Assembly (NCBI GenBank): GCA_945905295.1
Contig: CAMDPX010000053.1
Coordinates: 1 to 35,937, forward strand
Length of the DNA stretch: 35,937 bases
DNA from: Planctomyces sp. SH-PL62
Lineage (GTDB): Bacteria; Planctomycetota; Planctomycetia; Planctomycetales; Planctomycetaceae
Direction: 5' to 3'
The notes beneath the pieces are model-generated. The model saw only the letters and a program-made list of their open reading frames with translations, was not told where the DNA came from and ran no database searches. The position numbers and the translations under genes are program-made. Shown here piece after piece: positions 32,933 through 35,937 of this stretch (positions within the stretch are counted from its first letter, which is position 1; every line of letters starts with the position of its first letter).

Positions 32933-34075
32933 TCACGATAACAGTGCCGCCGTGAAGGTGACGAGGTCGTTCTTGCCTTGAGCCACACGCTGCAACACGT
33001 CCATGCGGCCGGCGTCGCGGCAGAGTTCGGAGAACGAGAACGAACTGCTGTCTTCGAGATTCAACAGGTATTGCTCGGCCAATTGCACGGCGTCGTCCCA
33101 ACGGCCGATGCGCGAGGCCAAGTCCACCAGCACGTAGGCGATGAGCTGCTTGTCCCGTTCATCCGGCTCGGCGTCGAGCTTCTCGCGGAAGTACGCGATG
33201 GATTCATCGACCTTCTCACCGGCGAGCGCCATGAAGTAGTGCCGATGAGCCGGATAGCACTCGTTGAACGGCGGGTCGCCGGGGTATTGGAACTGCGGAT
33301 CGAGATGACTGCCGTACTCGGTCAGTTCGATGGCCAGCTTCAGTTCGGGGCAGTCCTTGTCGAGGAACCGCGCGAACCGCACAACCGCGTTCAAGTGCGA
33401 CACGTCGATGTGATAGTTCCCCTCTTGGAACAACCAATCGCGGCCGGCAATCGCTTCGCGCAGCGAGTCGCTCGGCGGCGCGAGCGCCATCCGCCGCTGC
33501 ACGTCGGCCTGCACCGAATCGGTGATGTCGGTGTAAAGGTGCTTGACCAGAATCGCCGCGCAGCGTTTGCGATCGTCGGCCGGCAGCCGAACCATCTGCT
33601 GCTCCAGCGACGTGATCGTGCTGCACGTCCCGTGAGTCTTCAGCATCCATTCGATCCCCTTGGCCGGATTCGCTCCGTCAAACAGCGCGACCTGAATCAA
33701 TTCTTCGGTCTCGTCGCCAGGTTCGCGCCGAGAGGGCATCGCCGCCAGTGCCTTCGCAACCGGCTCCGGCTCACGAATCGTTCGGAAATAGAGCCACGCA
33801 TTCGCAATCTGCCCGGCGTCGAGGAATAACTGCCCGGCCGCACGAGCCGCCTCGACGTACGTCTTCTCAAACTCCGCCCGCTTTTCCGTCGGCACATCGT
33901 CGAGAGACGTCGGTCGGAACAGCGGCAAGCCCAGCTCCTGCTTCTTGCGCATCAGGGTGGCGTCAAACATCCGGTGAAAGTCCTTGCTCGCCTTGAGCGA
34001 TTCGAGCAGCTTGTCGAACACGGCGGTCGCGCCAGAAGGTTTTGTTTCGGAGAGTTGGTTGAATGCGTCGGTCAT
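32933..34075 (-). CDS. Conserved hypothetical protein, helical repeat type
   Basis: Protein of 380 residues from the ATG at 34075 (MTDAFNQLSET...); the frame open further upstream lacks support. It is soluble and largely helical, with TPR-like features in the second half ('YFMALAGEKVDESIAYFREKLDAEPDERDKQLIAYVLVDLASRIGRWDDAVQLAEQYL'). Residues about 25-75 contain 'HRMFDATLMRKKQELGLPLF'. I do not recognise the family; it may be planctomycete-specific. It lies 25 bases after the DUF5615-like gene on the same strand. Confidence 0.75.
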   Translation of the reverse strand: MTDAFNQLSETKPSGATAVFDKLLESLKASKDFHRMFDATLMRKKQELGLPLFRPTSLDDVPTEKRAEFEKTYVEAARAAGQLFLDAGQIANAWLYFRTIREPEPVAKALAAMPSRREPGDETEELIQVALFDGANPAKGIEWMLKTHGTCSTITSLEQQMVRLPADDRKRCAAILVKHLYTDITDSVQADVQRRMALAPPSDSLREAIAGRDWLFQEGNYHIDVSHLNAVVRFARFLDKDCPELKLAIELTEYGSHLDPQFQYPGDPPFNECYPAHRHYFMALAGEKVDESIAYFREKLDAEPDERDKQLIAYVLVDLASRIGRWDDAVQLAEQYLLNLEDSSSFSFSELCRDAGRMDVLQRVAQGKNDLVTFTAALLS

Positions 34076-34100
34076 GGTGGGCGTTTCCGGTGGGAGTTGG

Positions 34101-34469
34101 TCAGGGGATATAAACGATTCGATCTTGCCATTCAAATTCTTCGGAGGTATCTGCGGCGAAGACAAGAAACTCGACAACCTCTTTCAGATTCTGGTGTTCG
34201 CGGATGACGAGAATTCCCGGGGCGTGATTTCTAGCCAGCAAGTGCTCGGCCAAGTGTTTCGGCATCGTGCCTTTGTCGAAAGTCACAACGATCCGATTGG
34301 CGGCTTCCGACCAAGCCAACAAATCGGGATCGAGAGTTCCGAGCGGCGGCGCATCGACATCGCCAACTCGTACAACTTCGATCGGGTTAGAACTCGTGGC
34401 ATTGTGGCGCCCAATTGCTCGCCATAATGGGCCGCGAAGGTGCTCGTCGAGCAGATACGCCAAAGCCAT
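34101..34469 (-). CDS. DUF5615 PIN-like toxin candidate
   Basis: Protein of 122 residues. The N-terminal LLDEHLRG (6-13) and 'LLAWSEAANRIVVTFDKGTMP' (50-70) are the marks of the DUF5615 PIN-like family; acidic residues Asp8, Asp49 and Asp65 fit the PIN-like metal site. 'ILVIREHQNLKEVVEFL' follows. It starts 2 bases after the stop of the DUF433 gene, so translation is probably coupled. DUF433-DUF5615 pairs are regarded as VapBC-like toxin-antitoxin modules. Ribonuclease activity is not shown by the sequence itself. Confidence 0.8.
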   Translation of the reverse strand: MALAYLLDEHLRGPLWRAIGRHNATSSNPIEVVRVGDVDAPPLGTLDPDLLAWSEAANRIVVTFDKGTMPKHLAEHLLARNHAPGILVIREHQNLKEVVEFLVFAADTSEEFEWQDRIVYIP

Positions 34470-34471
34470 GA

Positions 34472-34786
34472 CTATCGCACCATCGCGGTTTGCTGAAGCT
34501 GCTGAAAACGGCGACGTAGTTCGGCCAAGTCCGGTGATGCAGGCGGGATCGTTCCTTCCGGAGTCGCGGTGCCGGCGACGTAACCGTCAACCTCGGCTTG
34601 GTTCTCCAAATAAAACGCGATGACTTTGTGAATCAACGCGAGCGGCAGACTCGGAAATTGATCCAACAACATCTCCGGTGAGAACCCCTGATTGTAGTAG
34701 TCAACGACATGTTCCAAGCCGATGCGGTGTCCCGTTAGACGGATCGCTTCAGGCGATGGATGGAAAAGAAAATCGGGAAGTTGCAT
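34472..34786 (-). CDS. DUF433 antitoxin candidate
   Basis: Protein of 104 residues from the ATG at 34786 with AGGAG 8 bases upstream; a longer frame from 34852 has no support. 'IRLTGHRIGLEHVVDYYNQGFSPEMLLDQFPSLPLALIHKVIAFYLENQAEVDGYV' is the DUF433 winged-helix-like pattern (compare 'i.GTRI.v..il..l..G.s.eeil..yP.lt.edv.aal.Y'). It is paired with a DUF5615 gene directly downstream, and such proteins act as antitoxins with probable autoregulation. Confidence 0.82.
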   Translation of the reverse strand: MQLPDFLFHPSPEAIRLTGHRIGLEHVVDYYNQGFSPEMLLDQFPSLPLALIHKVIAFYLENQAEVDGYVAGTATPEGTIPPASPDLAELRRRFQQLQQTAMVR

Positions 34787-34863
34787 GGCAAGACTCCTGA
34801 TGGAGGGGAACCTGGCACTCACCATATCGCCGCTCTGACGCAGGCGAAACAACGAAATGCTTC

Positions 34864-35661
34864 TTAGTACCTCGCCAGGTCACCCGCCTGTTGCTTGAGA
34901 TTCAGCTTGGTCACGATGTCTTGAGCGCCGACGACCATCATCCGCAGCTCGCTGCCGATGGCGATGAACTGCCAGCCTTCGGCGATGCGCCTCTGGACGT
35001 CGTCGGTCGATTGCACATGCAGGCCGACGGGCGTGCCGGTCTTCTTGCCCGCAGCGAGGACTCGTTGCAGCATCGCTTCGAGTTCGGCGGCCGTCGGATC
35101 GACACCATCGGGGCCGCGCATCTGAGCTTGCAGGTCATTCGGGCCAACAAAGATCGCATCGACTCCCGGCAGGCTGTAAATCGCTTCGGCGTTGGCGACT
35201 CCTTCGGGAGATTCCGTTTGCAGGATGACCAGAATCTCGTCGTTGGCGTGCTTGTAGTAATCACCAGGAGTCGCATCAAAGTTGAGCGCGTGCAACGCAC
35301 CTCCCACCGAGCGATTCCCGGTCGGCGGATACTTCGCCGCCGCGATTGCGGCTTTGGCTTCGGCAACGGTGTTGACCATCGGCACGACGATCCCCATCGC
35401 ACCGCCGTCGAGCACTCGCTTGATGTGGTCATGATCGCCACGCGGAACTCGCGCGATCGGCACGCATCCGGCTTCCGCAATGGCCGCGAAGCAAATCGAC
35501 GCATCGGACCAGTCGATCGGCGAGTGCTCCAGATCGACCGTCAGCCACGGAAAGCCCGAGCGAGCCATAAACCGCGTCGCGAACACATTTCCCAACGACA
35601 ACCAAGTGCCGACCTGCGGCTTGCCCGCCTTGAGAGCGGCTTTGACCGGATTTTTCTTCAT
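34864..35661 (-). CDS. HpcH/HpaI family aldolase
   Basis: Likely class II (metal-dependent) aldolase of the 2-keto-3-deoxy acid type, splitting or forming pyruvate-containing sugar acids; the exact substrate cannot be told. It has 265 residues. Family residues are visible: His46 in DLEHSP, Arg71 in ARVP, the metal ligands Glu150 in LQTESPEGV and Asp176 in [12 protein letters not shown], and '[12 protein letters not shown]' (87-98). The pattern fits HpaI and YfaU (2-keto-3-deoxy-L-rhamnonate aldolase). It stands alone, with a palindrome upstream; no sugar-acid pathway neighbours are in the window. Confidence 0.9.
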   Translation of the reverse strand: MKKNPVKAALKAGKPQVGTWLSLGNVFATRFMARSGFPWLTVDLEHSPIDWSDASICFAAIAEAGCVPIARVPRGDHDHIKRVLDGGAMGIVVPMVNTVAEAKAAIAAAKYPPTGNRSVGGALHALNFDATPGDYYKHANDEILVILQTESPEGVANAEAIYSLPGVDAIFVGPNDLQAQMRGPDGVDPTAAELEAMLQRVLAAGKKTGTPVGLHVQSTDDVQRRIAEGWQFIAIGSELRMMVVGAQDIVTKLNLKQQAGDLARY

Positions 35662-35675
35662 GGTGCTTTCTCGTA

Positions 35676-35743
35676 GAGCAGGCGGCTCGCCTGCTTGGGT
35701 GACTGGCGTTCGATTTCAATGGGAGCAGGCGAGCCGCCTACTC
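35676..35743. repeat. Palindrome upstream of the aldolase gene
   Basis: GAGCAGGCGGCTCGCCTGCT (35676-35695) pairs with 35724-35743 over 20 bases with one mismatch; the loop is 28 nt. Each arm also has an internal palindrome (AGGCG..CGCCT). It begins 15 bases upstream of the aldolase ATG at 35661, so it lies within the leader or promoter of that gene. Confidence 0.8.
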
Positions 35744-35809
35744 CACGGAGTCGCGTGATTCTCCGCCTTGAGCTTGCCGCGTCAACCGAGTCCAACTCTA
35801 AAGAGTGAG

Positions 35810-35838
35810 TTGAATCTCGTCCGGCTCCTACATAGATT
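35810..35838 (+). promoter_or_regulatory. Sigma-70-like promoter candidate for tRNA-Phe
   Basis: TTGAAT (35810-35815) and TAGATT (35833-35838) are separated by exactly 17 bases, each matching four of six consensus positions. The downstream 22 bases to the tRNA are very GC-rich (GCCGCCCC), as in stable-RNA promoters. Plausible but unproven. Confidence 0.35.
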
Positions 35839-35860
35839 GCCGCCCCTTCGGCTCGGCCGA

Positions 35861-35933
35861 GGACAGGTAGCTCAGTTGGTAGAGCACAGGACTGAAAATC
35901 CTGGTGTCGGCGGTTCGATCCCGCCCCTGTCCA
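35861..35933 (+). tRNA. tRNA-Phe (anticodon GAA)
   Basis: A complete cloverleaf can be drawn. The acceptor stem GGACAGG (35861-35867) pairs with CCTGTCC (35926-35932), with discriminator A at 35933. The D arm is GCTCAGTTGGTAGAGC. The anticodon stem-loop CAGGACTGAAAATCCTG carries GAA, read as phenylalanine. The T arm is GGCGGTTCGATCCCGCC with the invariant TTCGA. CCA is not encoded (CTT follows), so it must be added by nucleotidyltransferase. The gene ends four bases before the window edge. Confidence 0.97.
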
Positions 35934-35937
35934 CTTT

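Noticed and set aside
1-35937. Insertion sequences, transposases, integrases or prophage genes
   Set aside because: None was found; the tRNA-Phe at the end has no integrase or attachment-site duplicate visible within the window.

Overview
The window looks like a chromosomal segment from a member of the Planctomycetes, dominated by flagellar genes. Three things point there. The large repeat protein at the left edge carries an N-terminal 'LEERCLPA' motif like the LEPR-XLL/LEDR-type motif of planctomycete surface proteins. Nearly every intergenic gap holds a long palindrome of kinds I associate, from memory, with planctomycete genomes. The flagellar genes have split, mixed-strand organisation with divergent FliG, FlgA and FlgF versions. 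No species can be named from the sequence alone.

Layout. Positions 1-3.4 kb: planctomycete-type palindrome and a giant beta-helix-like surface protein (minus strand). 3.6-10.2 kb: a FlgM-like anti-sigma factor (minus), a membrane-anchored TPR protein, a small TPR protein, an HDOD domain-Ser/Thr kinase fusion, and a CheA-like histidine kinase without a CheW-like domain (all plus). 10.3-13.9 kb: fliH-fliI-fliJ-motE (minus), the flagellar export ATPase module plus a MotE-like protein. 14.0-16.4 kb: fliK (hook-length control) and a GGDEF diguanylate cyclase with an intact inhibitory site (plus). 16.4-17.3 kb: a gene-free stretch with two inverted copies of one repeat bracketing a 33-bp-stem palindrome. 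17.3-22.7 kb: flgD, flgE, fliF, fliG (plus). 22.7-31.1 kb: one long minus-strand set, flgF-flgG-flgA-flgH-flgI-flgJ-flgN-flgK-flgL in order of transcription. 31.4-35.7 kb: non-flagellar genes: a methyltransferase, a small conserved protein, an orphan antitoxin-like protein, a conserved hypothetical, a DUF433/DUF5615 toxin-antitoxin pair and an HpcH/HpaI-type aldolase. A complete tRNA-Phe(GAA) ends the window.

Together the flagellar genes encode the MS ring and switch base (FliF, FliG), export ATPase complex (FliH, FliI, FliJ), distal rod (FlgF, FlgG), P and L rings with chaperone (FlgI, FlgH, FlgA), rod-binding protein (FlgJ), hook and cap (FlgE, FlgD), length ruler (FliK), hook-filament junction (FlgK, FlgL) and its chaperone (FlgN). 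FliE, FlgB, FlgC, FliM/N, FlhA/B, FliP/Q/R, flagellin, MotA/B and FliA are absent and must lie elsewhere. A FlgM homologue and a sigma-28-like promoter candidate before flgD suggest FliA-dependent control.

The least conventional parts are the signalling genes embedded among the flagellar genes (HDOD-kinase, CheW-less CheA-like kinase, diguanylate cyclase, two TPR proteins) and the unusually rich collection of different intergenic palindromes.
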